This document shows positions 25,252-34,469 of a stretch of DNA of 64,000 nt, piece by piece. The stretch's first letter is position 1, and every line of letters starts with the position of its first letter. Origin of the DNA: Sulfitobacter sp. S190. GTDB lineage: Bacteria; Pseudomonadota; Alphaproteobacteria; Rhodobacterales; Rhodobacteraceae. The position numbers and the translations under genes were made by a program. Where the stretch lies: contig NZ_CP081120.1 in the NCBI RefSeq assembly GCF_025141935.1, positions 1,054,001-1,118,000 of the forward strand, given 5' to 3'. The notes below the pieces were generated by a model that saw only the letters and a list, made by a program, of their open reading frames with translations, was not told the DNA's origin and did not search any database.

Positions 25252-25314
25252 CTGCTGCCCTTTACGCTTTGTCGGCAAACTGGCGCAAAGCGGGAATGTT
25301 TGGAAGGGGCGAAG

Positions 25315-25887
25315 ATGAATACACCGGCACATTTACTGATCGGCGGTGCGTTGATGGGGCGGGGGCGGCGGCACCTGATCTGGGCGGGCATGGCGGGGGG
25401 GCTGGCGCCCGATGTATCGCTGTATGTCATGGCCGGCGCGGCGCTGTTTGTGCTGCAGATACCGCCGGAGCGGGTGTTCAACGAGCTGTATTTCTCAGAC
25501 GCGTGGCAAACGGTCTTTGCGATCGATAATTCGTTCCTGCTTTGGGGGGGGCTTTTGGCGGTCGCGCTGTATTTGCGCAAAGACTGGGCCGTCGCGGTGA
25601 CGGGGGCGGCGCTGGTGCATCTGTGTCTGGATTTCCCGCTGCACCACGATGACGGGCGGCCCCACTTCTGGCCGGTGAGCAACTGGATTTTCGAAAGCCC
25701 CGTCAGCTATTGGGACCGCGCGCACGGGGCCAATTGGGTCGGGCCGATCGAGGTCGCGATCGCGGCGGCGGCATTCGTGCGCATCGTGACGTGGCGTCCG
25801 GGCTGGGCGATTGGCGCGGGGGTGACGCTGCTGATGCTGGCAGAGCTGTCGGTCATCCGCGTCTGGTTGTTTGTTTTCGGGCTTTAG
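25315..25887 (+). CDS. Membrane protein, metal-dependent hydrolase-like topology
   Basis: 190 residues from the ATG at 25315 with AAGGGG upstream. Several hydrophobic segments alternate with His/Asp-bearing loops: [13 protein letters not shown] near the N-terminus, [11 protein letters not shown], and [22 protein letters not shown]. This pattern resembles the YdjM/LexA-regulated membrane metal-dependent hydrolase group. It diverges from cobQ across 63 bases. Activity is unproven. Confidence 0.65.
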   Translation: MNTPAHLLIGGALMGRGRRHLIWAGMAGGLAPDVSLYVMAGAALFVLQIPPERVFNELYFSDAWQTVFAIDNSFLLWGGLLAVALYLRKDWAVAVTGAALVHLCLDFPLHHDDGRPHFWPVSNWIFESPVSYWDRAHGANWVGPIEVAIAAAAFVRIVTWRPGWAIGAGVTLLMLAELSVIRVWLFVFGL

Positions 25888-25889
25888 CC

Positions 25890-25925
25890 ACAAAAAAACG
25901 CGGTCCCGAGGGACCGCGCTTTTGC
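25890..25925. terminator. Bidirectional rho-independent terminator
   Basis: Stem CGCGGTCCC (25899-25907) and GGGACCGCG (25910-25918), with an A7 run on the left and a T run on the right. It can stop both the membrane protein gene and the convergent DUF6280 gene. Confidence 0.9.
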
Positions 25926-25943
25926 CACAAACGGGCGTTTTGA

Positions 25944-26264
25944 TCAGGCGGCTTCGGCCTGTTGAGCGGCGTTGCGACGCTCGGATTCTTCGCGGCTGAG
26001 GGCGACGGAGGTCCGCACGCCTTTGCCAACAAAGTCCATGAGGCCTGTTACAACACGTTCATTGGGGTCGATACCGGCACAGCTCAGCACTTCGCGACCG
26101 TCGCGGGAACGGGCCCAGCGTGCGATCTGCTCTGGTCCATTGCCGTATTTCTTGTCATCTGCAATCGCGTCGTCCAATGCAGCAAGCACGACTGCGGCGA
26201 ACAGTTTGCGTGCGCGGTTGCCTTGTTCATTGTTAAATGCGGTGCCATCAACGAAATCTTTCAA
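25944..26264 (-). CDS. DUF6280-family protein
   Basis: 106 residues, mostly helical: FNNEQGNRARKLFAAVVLAALDDAIADDKKYGNGPEQIARWARSRDGREVLSCAGIDPNERV. This matches a small conserved Rhodobacterales family without a known function. It is divergent from efp, with 217 bases between the starts. Confidence 0.75.
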   Translation of the reverse strand: MKDFVDGTAFNNEQGNRARKLFAAVVLAALDDAIADDKKYGNGPEQIARWARSRDGREVLSCAGIDPNERVVTGLMDFVGKGVRTSVALSREESERRNAAQQAEAA

Positions 26265-26481
26265 CTCGTCGTCCTTTCGTTATTCTTGCTCTTGTCATTT
26301 GGCGTGTGGCTCTTCTGACAGGTTTAGAGCGATTCGAATACCCTTCTCGCGCATAGCTCCGTTGCGTCACTTGCATATCGTTTGCGCGTGCAGCACGGTG
26401 GTTGCTCCGCTTGCGCGGGGCCTTAGCAGTCGATATAGGGCCACTTAATCTTTCATCAACCTTTTGCCAGAGTTTTGTCAC

Positions 26482-27045
26482 ATGCCAAAAATCAACGGAA
26501 ATGAGATCCGTCCCGGAAACGTATTGGAACATAATGGCGGTCTTTGGGCAGCTGTGAAGGTAGATCACGTCAAACCGGGCAAAGGTGGGGCATTTGCCCA
26601 GGTCGAGATGCGCAACCTGCGCAACGGCTCGAAGCTGAACGAACGCTTCCGCAGCGCCGACAAGGTCGAGCGGGTGCGTCTTGAGCAGAAGGACCAGCAG
26701 TTCCTCTACGAGGATGACGGCATGCTGGTGGTGATGGACACCGATACCTACGAGCAGGTGCAGGTTTCTGCCGAACTGCTGGGCGAGCGTCGCCCGTTCT
26801 TGCAGGACGGCATGATGATCGTGGTGGAATATCACGACAGCGAGGCGCTGAACGCGTCTTTGCCACAAAAGGTTGTCTGCAAGGTCGTCGAGACCGAGCC
26901 GGTGGTCAAAGGTCAGACGGCGGCGAATTCGTTCAAGCCGGCCGTGCTGGACAATGGTGTCAAGGTATCCGTGCCGCCCTTCGTGGGGCAGGACGAGGAT
27001 ATCGTGGTGAACACCGAAACCATGGAATACGTCGAGCGGGCCTGA
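26482..27045 (+). CDS. efp: Elongation factor P
   Basis: 187 residues, the full length of bacterial EF-P. The ATG at 26482 puts Lys34 in the conserved tip loop VKPGKGGAF, which is the residue modified in many bacteria. The three-domain EF-P pattern is complete. EF-P rescues ribosomes stalled at polyproline. A terminator follows 25 bases after the stop. Confidence 0.97.
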   Translation: MPKINGNEIRPGNVLEHNGGLWAAVKVDHVKPGKGGAFAQVEMRNLRNGSKLNERFRSADKVERVRLEQKDQQFLYEDDGMLVVMDTDTYEQVQVSAELLGERRPFLQDGMMIVVEYHDSEALNASLPQKVVCKVVETEPVVKGQTAANSFKPAVLDNGVKVSVPPFVGQDEDIVVNTETMEYVERA

Positions 27046-27068
27046 GCGCCGCCAGAAATCGGGTTTTC

Positions 27069-27101
27069 GAACGCGCCTCCGGTCACTGGTGGCGCGTTTT
27101 T
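27069..27101 (+). terminator. Rho-independent terminator after efp
   Basis: Inverted repeat ACGCGCC (27071-27077) and GGCGCGT (27091-27097) with a T run at the end. It lies between efp and the convergent ygfZ. Confidence 0.8.
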
Positions 27102-27105
27102 GCGT

Positions 27106-27849
27106 TTAGACAGTGCGGGTGACGGCGGTGCCCTCGGCGTCCATGGTGCCGGTGGCCCGGTCGAACCGCAGATAGGCAAGTGCGTGATCGCCCGCGCGCG
27201 TCAGCAGCGTGCCGACAGGTTTGCCATCGGTGGTGATGGGCGTGCCGGTGTCCGCGTCGCCCTCAAGCGTCACCTGTGCCAGCCCTTTGCGCAACTCGGT
27301 CTTATGCTTCATCCGTGCCGTGACTTCCTGACCCACGTAGCAGCCTTTGCGGAAATCGACGCCGTGCAGCCGTTCGAACCCCATTTCGAGGATGAAGCTG
27401 TCGCCGGTGAGTTCGACCCCGCTTTGCGGGATCTGGTGTGCCACGTAGAGCGCGGCCCAATCGGTCGTATCATCCGTCTGTGGCGTGTCGCGGTAGGCCC
27501 GCCAGCCGAGTGCGGGGTGGCGCGGGTCGGGCAGGGCGTCCGCGGGCGGGGCATCGGTGCCGCGGTGCAGGTGCTGGTCGGTGTCGTCGATCGCCACGTC
27601 CGCGCGCAGTTTGTACATCATCAGCCGCTGCTTGAGTGCGGCGGCCTGATCCGCGTCGGCGTCGAGCAGGATGGCGTCTGCAACGGCACGCAGGAAGAAG
27701 TCGGCGATGTATTTGCCCTGTGGCGTCAGCATCGCGGCGTAGACCAGCCCGTGGTCCACCCCCGCGACATCGTTGGTGATGAGCCCCTGCAGGAAGTCGC
27801 GGCTGTCGGAGCCGGTCAGACGCAGGATGCGACGGTTTGCGTGAGGCAT
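27106..27849 (-). CDS. ygfZ: YgfZ/GcvT-like folate-binding protein
   Basis: 247 residues from the ATG at 27849. The N-terminal GcvT-like region has GSDSRDFLQGLITNDV, and the family signature KGCYVGQEVTARM is present. YgfZ/IBA57 proteins support repair or maturation of some iron-sulfur enzymes in a folate-dependent way. It is divergent from a glycosyltransferase gene. Confidence 0.9.
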   Translation of the reverse strand: MPHANRRILRLTGSDSRDFLQGLITNDVAGVDHGLVYAAMLTPQGKYIADFFLRAVADAILLDADADQAAALKQRLMMYKLRADVAIDDTDQHLHRGTDAPPADALPDPRHPALGWRAYRDTPQTDDTTDWAALYVAHQIPQSGVELTGDSFILEMGFERLHGVDFRKGCYVGQEVTARMKHKTELRKGLAQVTLEGDADTGTPITTDGKPVGTLLTRAGDHALAYLRFDRATGTMDAEGTAVTRTV

Positions 27850-27911
27850 GAGACTGTCCTTTCGGGTATCTGTGTCATATAGCACCTTCAGCTCAGCGAA
27901 AAAGAGGGGCC

Positions 27912-28520
27912 ATGCGCGCTCAGATTTCCATTCTCCTGCCAACGCTCGATGCGGAGCCCCATCTGGGGCGGTGTCTGCACGGGTTGATGGAAGGACTGGA
28001 GGCGGGGCTGATCCGGGAACTGATTGTCAGCGACGGTGGATCGCGCGATGCCACGGGGGCCACGGCGCAGGCGTGGGGCGCGCAGGTGTTGCACGGACCG
28101 GCGGGCCGGCTGGACCAACTCGGGGCCGCGCTCGACGTGGCGCGGGGGGCGTGGGTGCTGGCACTGGACGCGCGCTGCGTTCTGGATCAGGGCTGGACCA
28201 CGGCGGTGCAGAGGCATTTGCCGCAGACCGCGGCAGGCATTCTCGAGATGCGGCCCGAAGGCGGCGGCATTGCGCAGGGGCTGCGTGCAAACATGCGCAA
28301 CTGGCGGGCGGCGCGGGGCGCGATCGGGCCATACGTGCCTGTCCTGATGCGTCATGCGATGGCGCGGGATGCGTTGCGGGCGGGCGGCTGGCAGCTGAAC
28401 CGCACGCAGGTCGCGCGGCTGGACGCGCGATGCCGCGTGATGCGCCATGCGGCGCAGATGGCAGGCAACGGCACGCGGACAGCTTCCCCGGCGCAGGGCG
28501 CGGCGGAGCGCCACCGCTAG
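27912..28520 (+). CDS. Glycosyltransferase family 2-like protein
   Basis: 202 residues. The GT2 core begins QISILLPTLDAEPHLGRCL and continues with ELIVSDGGSRDATGATAQAWG and LALDARCVLDQGW. It is shorter than typical GT2 enzymes and resembles the small TIGR04283-like branch. The donor and acceptor are unknown. Its 3' end overlaps the convergent ABC transporter gene by 4 bases. Confidence 0.75.
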   Translation: MRAQISILLPTLDAEPHLGRCLHGLMEGLEAGLIRELIVSDGGSRDATGATAQAWGAQVLHGPAGRLDQLGAALDVARGAWVLALDARCVLDQGWTTAVQRHLPQTAAGILEMRPEGGGIAQGLRANMRNWRAARGAIGPYVPVLMRHAMARDALRAGGWQLNRTQVARLDARCRVMRHAAQMAGNGTRTASPAQGAAERHR

Positions 28521-30373
28521 CCGAATAATTTTTGGCCCAGACGTTGCAGCAGGTTGGGTGCGCGGTCGGGCCTCTCATACCGCCGCATGCCCGCGGTATG
28601 ATAGCTTTGCCGGTCGGCGACGGTTTTGCCATCCTGGAATTGCAACCGGTAGAGATCGGCGTAGATGCCGCCGCGTTCGAGCAATTCGGCATGCGTGCCT
28701 TCGTCGACGTTCTGGCCGCGGTCCATCACGATGATCTTGTCCGCGCCGCGGATCGTCGACAGGCGGTGGGCGATGACAAGCGTCGTGCGGCCCTTGGCCA
28801 GACGGTCCAGCGCCTGTTGCACCACTTTTTCGGATTGCGCATCGAGCGCCGAGGTCGCCTCGTCCAGCAGCAGAATGGGCGTGTCGCGCAGCAACGCACG
28901 GGCGATCACGACGCGCTGGCGCTGGCCCCCCGACAGGGCAGAGCCGCGCGGTCCGACGTGTGTGTCGAGCCCGTGTTCCAGCTGATCCAGAAAATCGCTG
29001 ACATGGGCGGCGTCCAGCACTTCGCGCAGCCGCTCGTCGCTGACATCCTCGCGGCCCAGCACGATGTTTTCGCGCAGGGTTTCGTCAAACAGCAGCGCCT
29101 CTTGCGTGACCACGGAAAACAGGCCGCGCAGATCGTCAAGCGCCATATCGGTGGTGGCAACCCCGCCGATGCGCACGTTGCCCGATTTGGGATCAATCAG
29201 GCGGGTCAACAGATTGAAGATGGTGGACTTGCCCGCCCCCGATGCGCCCACGAGCGCGGTGGTCTGGCCCGCCTCGGCCCGCAGGTTCAGCTGTCGCAGC
29301 ACCTTGCTGTCGCCGTAGTTCAGATCGACGTTTTCGAGCGTGATATCGGGGCTGTCGGTGGGCGCGGTTTTCGGGGTGGCGGGGGATTGCAGCAATACCG
29401 GCGCGTCCATCAGCTCCTTGATGCGCTCAAGTGCTGCAGCGGCGGTTTGCCACTGGCCGCTGATCGCGCCAAGACGGCGCAGCGGGTTGAAGGTAAAGCC
29501 CATCGCGGTGAAAAAGGCCATGAACTGGCCGATCGTCTTGTCCCCCGAAATGATTTCGGAGCCGCCGTAGAGGATGACAGCCATGAACCCCACGCCCGAC
29601 ATGATGTCGATGAGCGCGGGGATGGCGGAGCTGCCGAAGGCGGTGCGCACTTCGGTGCGCACGAACTGGCGCGTGGTGTCACGGTAGAGCCGCGCCTGAT
29701 ACCGCTCGAGCGCGTTGAGCTTGATCTGCACGATGCCGTGAAACACTTCGTCCAGCCGGGTGGACAGCGTGGCGCCCAGATCGCGGGCTTCGCGGGCGCG
29801 CTGGCGCACGAAACGCTGGGCCACGGCGGCAGGCAGCACCATCAGCGGGATGCCGATGCACGCCAGCAGCGCCCAGACCCAGTCGATGCTGATCGCCACG
29901 CCCATCAGCACCAGAAGCCCGATGAAATCACGCCCCGCGCCAGTGATGATCGCCCGCCAGACGTTGCCGACGGCGTTCACGTCCGATTGCACCCGCTGCA
30001 CCAGAAAACCGGGCGGGTGGCTTTGATGAAAGGCGCCGTCCTGCTTCATCATCTGGTCCAGCAGATCAATGCGCATGTCGGCCGCCGAACGCTGCGCGAT
30101 GCGTGTCAGCAGCACCTTTTGCGCCACCGATGAAATCGCACGCATCACGAAGATGCCCAGCAGCACCAGCCCGACCACGTAAAGAAGGCTGTTTTCGCCC
30201 GCCACAAAGACACGGTCGAACATCGGCTCCATCAGCTTGGCCATCGCGCCGAGGGTCGAGCCCTCGATGATCATGAACAGCACGGCCACCGCCAGCAGCC
30301 CCATGTGTTTGCGCAGGTAGTTGCGCCACAGCCAGCGCAGAAGCTGGCCCGATGTATAGGTGGGGTCGGTCAT
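28517..30373 (-). CDS. MsbA-like ABC exporter (TM domain fused to ATPase)
   Basis: 618 residues from the ATG at 30373. The N-terminal half has about six membrane segments; the C-terminal half is an ABC ATPase with Walker A GASGAGKST, signature LSGGQRQR and Walker B ILLLDEATSALD followed by VIAHRLST. This half-transporter type forms homodimers and exports lipids, lipid A precursors or drugs. A role in lipid A flipping is possible. The substrate is not determined. Confidence 0.88.
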   Translation of the reverse strand: MTDPTYTSGQLLRWLWRNYLRKHMGLLAVAVLFMIIEGSTLGAMAKLMEPMFDRVFVAGENSLLYVVGLVLLGIFVMRAISSVAQKVLLTRIAQRSAADMRIDLLDQMMKQDGAFHQSHPPGFLVQRVQSDVNAVGNVWRAIITGAGRDFIGLLVLMGVAISIDWVWALLACIGIPLMVLPAAVAQRFVRQRAREARDLGATLSTRLDEVFHGIVQIKLNALERYQARLYRDTTRQFVRTEVRTAFGSSAIPALIDIMSGVGFMAVILYGGSEIISGDKTIGQFMAFFTAMGFTFNPLRRLGAISGQWQTAAAALERIKELMDAPVLLQSPATPKTAPTDSPDITLENVDLNYGDSKVLRQLNLRAEAGQTTALVGASGAGKSTIFNLLTRLIDPKSGNVRIGGVATTDMALDDLRGLFSVVTQEALLFDETLRENIVLGREDVSDERLREVLDAAHVSDFLDQLEHGLDTHVGPRGSALSGGQRQRVVIARALLRDTPILLLDEATSALDAQSEKVVQQALDRLAKGRTTLVIAHRLSTIRGADKIIVMDRGQNVDEGTHAELLERGGIYADLYRLQFQDGKTVADRQSYHTAGMRRYERPDRAPNLLQRLGQKLFG

Positions 30374-30534
30374 GAGGGCGGGGGTATCCCTTTGCCAGGC
30401 GCGTCGCGGTCTTTGTACGGGGGGCAGCGCGGGGGGGCAAGCGCCGCGCGTGATTGACGAAGGCGGCGGGCGGGGTATGTTTGGGCGCAGGCGCCCCTGG
30501 CGGTGCAACTGCTTTGGCTTGAAGGAAAAAACAA

Positions 30535-31743
30535 ATGGCATCCAGTCCGAACCTGTCGCACGGGCGCGGCTATCTCGCTATTCCCGGCCCTTCGGTCATG
30601 CCCGAAGCGGTGTTGCAGGCGATGCACCGGCCCGCGCCCAACATCTATGCCGGTGCGTTGGTTGACATGATGCCGGACCTGATGGCCGATCTGAAACGGG
30701 TGGCGCGCACGCAGGGTCATGCGGCCATCTACATCGGCAACGGCCATGCCGCATGGGAGGCGGCGCTGGCCAATGTGGTGGCCCCCGGCGAGACGGTTCT
30801 GGTTCCGGCGACGGGGCGTTTTGGCCACGGATGGGGCGAAATGGCCGAGGGGCTTGGCGCGTCGGTCAAGCTGCTGGATTTCGGCAAGTCGGCCACCTGG
30901 GACCTCGAGGCGATACGCGGCGTGCTGAAGGCGGATGGCGCCCACCGGATCAAGGCGGTGCTGGCGGTCCATGTCGATACATCAAGTTCGGTGCGCAATG
31001 ATATTCCGGCACTGCGCGCGTTGCTCGATGATCTGGGCCACCCCGCGTTGCTGATGGCCGATTGCATTGCCTCGCTCGGCTGCGACCGTTTCGAGATGGA
31101 TGATTGGGGCGTCGACGTGATGGTCACGGGGTGCCAGAAGGGTCTGATGGTGCCGCCGGGGTGCAGCTTTGTCTTTTTCAACGACCGCGCACAGGCCGTG
31201 CGCGACGCGATGCCGAGGGTCAGCCGGTACTGGGATTGGGTGCCGCGCAGCACCGCGACGGAATTCTGGCAGTATTTCAACGGCACCGCGCCGACACACC
31301 ACCTTTACGGCCTGCGCGTGGCGCTCGACATGATCCACGACGAGGGTATGGAGAACGTCTGGGCCCGCCATGAGACGCTGGCCCGCGCCATCTGGGCCGC
31401 GTGCGATGCGTGGGGCGCGGGCGGGGAGCTGCGGCTCAACATCGCCGATCCGGCAGAGCGGTCGCATGCGGTCACCTCGTTGCGGCTGGGCGGGAACGAC
31501 GGGGCGCGGTTGCGCCATTGGGTGGAAAAGAACATCGGTCTGACGCTGGGCATCGGTTTGGGCATGGCCGAACCCGGCGACAGAAACCCGGGCGCGTATT
31601 TCCGGCTGGGCCACATGGGTCATGTCAACGGCCAGATGATCATGGGATTGCTTGGCGGCATGCAGGCGGGGCTTGCCGCGCTGGACATTGACCACGGTGC
31701 CGGTGCCCTTGATGCGGCGGCGCGTGTGATTGCGAGCCGCTAG
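30535..31743 (+). CDS. Class V aminotransferase (alanine/serine-glyoxylate type)
   Basis: 402 residues. The PLP-binding Lys202 lies in VMVTGCQKGLMVPPG. The N-terminal AIPGPSVMPEAVLQAM and the IYIGNGHAAWEAAL segment match the alanine/serine-glyoxylate aminotransferase family. It would move an amino group from alanine or serine to glyoxylate, linking to the serine cycle or photorespiration-like glycine metabolism. Exact donor uncertain. Its stop overlaps the small membrane gene on the other strand by 4 bases. Confidence 0.82.
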   Translation: MASSPNLSHGRGYLAIPGPSVMPEAVLQAMHRPAPNIYAGALVDMMPDLMADLKRVARTQGHAAIYIGNGHAAWEAALANVVAPGETVLVPATGRFGHGWGEMAEGLGASVKLLDFGKSATWDLEAIRGVLKADGAHRIKAVLAVHVDTSSSVRNDIPALRALLDDLGHPALLMADCIASLGCDRFEMDDWGVDVMVTGCQKGLMVPPGCSFVFFNDRAQAVRDAMPRVSRYWDWVPRSTATEFWQYFNGTAPTHHLYGLRVALDMIHDEGMENVWARHETLARAIWAACDAWGAGGELRLNIADPAERSHAVTSLRLGGNDGARLRHWVEKNIGLTLGIGLGMAEPGDRNPGAYFRLGHMGHVNGQMIMGLLGGMQAGLAALDIDHGAGALDAAARVIASR

Positions 31744-31916
31744 CCGCGGCGCGCCTCAACCCCCGACAGCACGCGGTTGATGACCCAACCCAGACAGGCC
31801 ACCGCCAGCAGGCCCCAGATGGCCCAGATCGCCACGAAGATCCACGTGATGTTCACGCCGAACATCACGACGCATGCTTTGGTGAAGTCTGGCGCACGGC
31901 CCGGTGGTGTGCTCAT
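31740..31916 (-). CDS. Small single-pass or two-pass membrane protein (58 aa)
   Basis: Starts MSTPPGRAPDFTKACVVMFG at 31916, with GGAG about 8 bases upstream. A long hydrophobic stretch (VNITWIFVAIWAIWGLLAVACLGWVI) spans residues about 23-48. It lies downstream of hisC in the same direction, 50 bases away. No function known. Confidence 0.7.
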   Translation of the reverse strand: MSTPPGRAPDFTKACVVMFGVNITWIFVAIWAIWGLLAVACLGWVINRVLSGVEARRG

Positions 31917-31966
31917 CCGTAATCTCCTGCAGGGGCAGGTAGAGTGTAACGCGCGATGACGCTTCG

Positions 31967-33070
31967 TCAGCTTTTTTCTGCATCCCGCATGGCGTCGGGC
32001 AGGGCGGCGGCAAAGGCATCCAGCATGTCGGGGGTGCCGCAACTGATCCGCACACAGCGGTCTTGCGGGGCGACAAACGGCATGCGTGCGAAGATGCCCC
32101 GCGTCACCAGCCCGTCCAGCACCGCGCGCGCGAACGCGCCATCGCGGCCGCAGTCGATGGTCACGAAATTTGTCGCCGACGGCAGGGGAGCGAGCCCGTT
32201 CGCCCGCGCGATTTCGGCGATCCGGTCGCGGGACACGGCAATCTTGTCTGTCACCTGTGCCAGATAGCTTTGGTCCGCCAATGCGGCCAGCGCGCCGGCC
32301 TGTGCCGCGCGGTTCATGCCGAAATGATTGCGGACCTTGTGAAACGCGGCGATCAGATCGGGGGCGCCAAGCGCGTAGCCCACCCGCGCCCCGGCCATGC
32401 CGTAGGCCTTTGAAAAGGTGCGCATCCGGATGACGCGGGGGTCGTCAAACTCCAGCGGCAATGCCGTGCCTTCGGGGGCGCATTCCACATAGGCTTCGTC
32501 GAGCACCAAAAGCGTGCCCGCAGGCAGCGCGTCGAGCGCCCGGGCGAGCGCGGCACCGCTGTGGTGGCTGCCCATCGGATTGTCGGGGTTGGCGAGATAG
32601 ACCAGCTTTGCGTCCACCTGTGCCGCCTTGGCAAACAGGGAGTGCGGATCTTCGGCGTCGTCGACATACGGCACGGTGTGCAGCACCCCGCCGAACCCCG
32701 CCACGTGATAGTTGAAGGTCGGATAGGCCCCCGCGGAGGTGACGACTGCATCACCCGGCCCCACCATCAGCCGCACGAGATAGCCGAGCAGACCGTCGAT
32801 CCCTTCGCCCACCATGATGTGATCCCTGGACGTGCCGTGATGGGCGGCAAGCGCGGTGCGCAGATCGAAGCTTTCGGGGTCGCCGTACATCCATTGAGGT
32901 GTCTGTGCCATCGCACGCACGGCACCGGGGGCAGGACCGAAGACGTTTTCGTTCGCCCCCAGCCGCGCGTCAAAGACAGCGCCGCGGGCGCGTTCCTGCG
33001 TTTCGGGGCCGACGAACGGCACGGTGGCGGGCAGCGATTGGGCGAGCGGGGTGAGGCGGGCATGTGTCAT
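31967..33070 (-). CDS. hisC: Histidinol-phosphate-type aminotransferase
   Basis: 367 residues. PLP Lys221 is in RTFSKAYGMAGARVGYA. Other family parts are NENVFGPAPGAV and LDEAYVECAP, typical of class I/II aminotransferases of the HisC branch. It would convert imidazole acetol phosphate to histidinol phosphate, or act on aromatic keto acids. No other his genes are adjacent, so a related substrate is possible. Confidence 0.8.
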   Translation of the reverse strand: MTHARLTPLAQSLPATVPFVGPETQERARGAVFDARLGANENVFGPAPGAVRAMAQTPQWMYGDPESFDLRTALAAHHGTSRDHIMVGEGIDGLLGYLVRLMVGPGDAVVTSAGAYPTFNYHVAGFGGVLHTVPYVDDAEDPHSLFAKAAQVDAKLVYLANPDNPMGSHHSGAALARALDALPAGTLLVLDEAYVECAPEGTALPLEFDDPRVIRMRTFSKAYGMAGARVGYALGAPDLIAAFHKVRNHFGMNRAAQAGALAALADQSYLAQVTDKIAVSRDRIAEIARANGLAPLPSATNFVTIDCGRDGAFARAVLDGLVTRGIFARMPFVAPQDRCVRISCGTPDMLDAFAAALPDAMRDAEKS

Positions 33071-33166
33071 GGGCTTTGGTAGGCCGCAGGCAGGGCCGAT
33101 GGCAAGCGTTGTAAAGACGACAATCGTGCATATATGAGAACGGTTCGCAAAAATGAGGGCGCGAGA

Positions 33167-33334
33167 ATGGCAAAACTGACAAGACGTGGCTTCATCGCCG
33201 CCAGCGTGGCGGCAGGCGGGTTGCGGAGCGCGGGGATCATCGTCGCCAAACCAGCGACACGGCGCATCCTGACGCTGGTCTATGACAAGAGCCTCGGCAT
33301 GATGCGTGCCGTTGAACGGGTCGTACCGCGCTGA
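33167..33334 (+). CDS. Short Tat-signal protein (55 aa)
   Basis: Begins MAKLTRRGFIAASVAAGGL, a twin-arginine export signal, followed by a short tail rich in Arg (TRRILTLVYDKSLGMMRAVERV). The protein is almost all signal and may be a small exported or membrane-retained peptide. Position between divergent hisC and an enoyl-CoA hydratase gives no role. Confidence 0.6.
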   Translation: MAKLTRRGFIAASVAAGGLRSAGIIVAKPATRRILTLVYDKSLGMMRAVERVVPR

Positions 33335-33409
33335 GTGCCGCCACGTTTTGCTGGCGCGGGGCGGGGCAGCTGTGGGACGCTGGCGCAAAGCAACCGCAGG
33401 AGAACGCCC

Positions 33410-34198
33410 ATGTCCCGTGTCACGGTCACCTTTGACAACCATATCGCCCACGTCCGCCTGACCCGTGCCGAAAAGATGAATGCGGTCGACCAAGAGATGA
33501 TCGATGCGATCATCGCCGCCGGTCAGGATGTGGCCGCATCGGACGCGCGTGTGTGCGTTCTGTCGGGCGAGGGCAAGGCGTTCTGTGCAGGCATCGATAT
33601 TTCCGGCCTGTCGGCGATGATCGGCAAAGACCCCCATGAGCTGCTGATGCCGCGCACCCATGGGGATGGCACCACGAACCAGTGGCAGGAGGTCGCCATG
33701 GTCTGGGCGCGGATGGACATACCGGTCATCGCGGCGGTGCACGGGGTCTGTTTTGGCGCGGGGATGCAGCTGGCGCTGGGAGCCGACTTGCGCATCGCGG
33801 CGCCCGATGCGCAATTCGCGGTGATGGAGATGAAGTGGGGCATCGTGCCGGACATGGGCGGCATGGTGCTGCTGCCGCGTCTTGTGCGGTCGGACGTGCT
33901 GCGCCGTCTGACCTACACCGCAGATCCGGTCGACGCCGCGCAGGCCGAACGCTGGGGATTGGTGACGGAAATTGCCGACGATCCGCTGGCCGCCGCGATG
34001 GCGCTGGCCGAAAAGATCACGCAGAAAAGCCCAAGTGCGATCAAGGCGGCCAAGCAATTGATTTCGGTTGCCGAAACAACGCCCGATGCGGAAGTCCTGT
34101 TGGCCGAAAGCCGCGCGCAGGCGGCATTGATGGGCAAGCCGCACCAGATGGAAGTGGTCGCGGCCACCTTTGGCAAACGCGCCCCTGTTTTCAAATGA
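33410..34198 (+). CDS. Enoyl-CoA hydratase/isomerase-family protein
   Basis: 262 residues from the ATG at 33410 with GGAG about 7 bases upstream. The crotonase oxyanion-hole parts are GKAFCAGIDISGL and HGVCFGAGMQLALGADLRIA. MKWGIVPDMGGM follows, with the usual acidic position of hydratases replaced by Asp in PDMGG. It is cytoplasmic and likely acts in beta-oxidation or a related CoA pathway. It is convergent with a small gene with no gap. Confidence 0.88.
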   Translation: MSRVTVTFDNHIAHVRLTRAEKMNAVDQEMIDAIIAAGQDVAASDARVCVLSGEGKAFCAGIDISGLSAMIGKDPHELLMPRTHGDGTTNQWQEVAMVWARMDIPVIAAVHGVCFGAGMQLALGADLRIAAPDAQFAVMEMKWGIVPDMGGMVLLPRLVRSDVLRRLTYTADPVDAAQAERWGLVTEIADDPLAAAMALAEKITQKSPSAIKAAKQLISVAETTPDAEVLLAESRAQAALMGKPHQMEVVAATFGKRAPVFK

Positions 34199-34468
34199 TC
34201 ACGCCCGCCGGTCGCGCGCTGCCGCGTGGTGGTATTCGAGGCTTCTGATCTCGGCCATCACGCGGGCGCGGGCCTCTTCCGACTTGAGGCTGGCGCAGAT
34301 TTTCTGCGCAGCCTCAATGCGGCTGCGCAGCGTCGCCTCATCGGGTTGAAGTCCCAGACGCGCCACCATCCGCGCGCCGGGGGTGGGCGCGGGGCCGGGA
34401 CGCGTCGGCGTGCCCAGCCCCTCTGCCGTGGCGATCTGGCGCTTGAAAAACCGCGCAGCACCGCGCAT
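34199..34468 (-). CDS. Hypothetical protein downstream of valS (89 aa)
   Basis: Starts MRGAARFFKRQIATAEGL at 34468, one base after the valS stop, so it is likely co-transcribed with valS. The middle is Pro-rich, and the C-terminal half is helical (SRIEAAQKICASLKSEEARARVMAEIRSLE). No family recognised. Confidence 0.65.
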   Translation of the reverse strand: MRGAARFFKRQIATAEGLGTPTRPGPAPTPGARMVARLGLQPDEATLRSRIEAAQKICASLKSEEARARVMAEIRSLEYHHAAARDRRA

Positions 34469-34469
34469 G

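Noticed and set aside
25252..25314. A cobalamin riboswitch upstream of cobQ
   Set aside because: The gap is only about 63 bases and shows none of the expected box elements.
28532..30133. A 533-codon plus-strand frame opposite the ABC transporter
   Set aside because: The minus-strand ABC exporter is fully supported by its motifs, and the opposite frame shows no recognisable protein.
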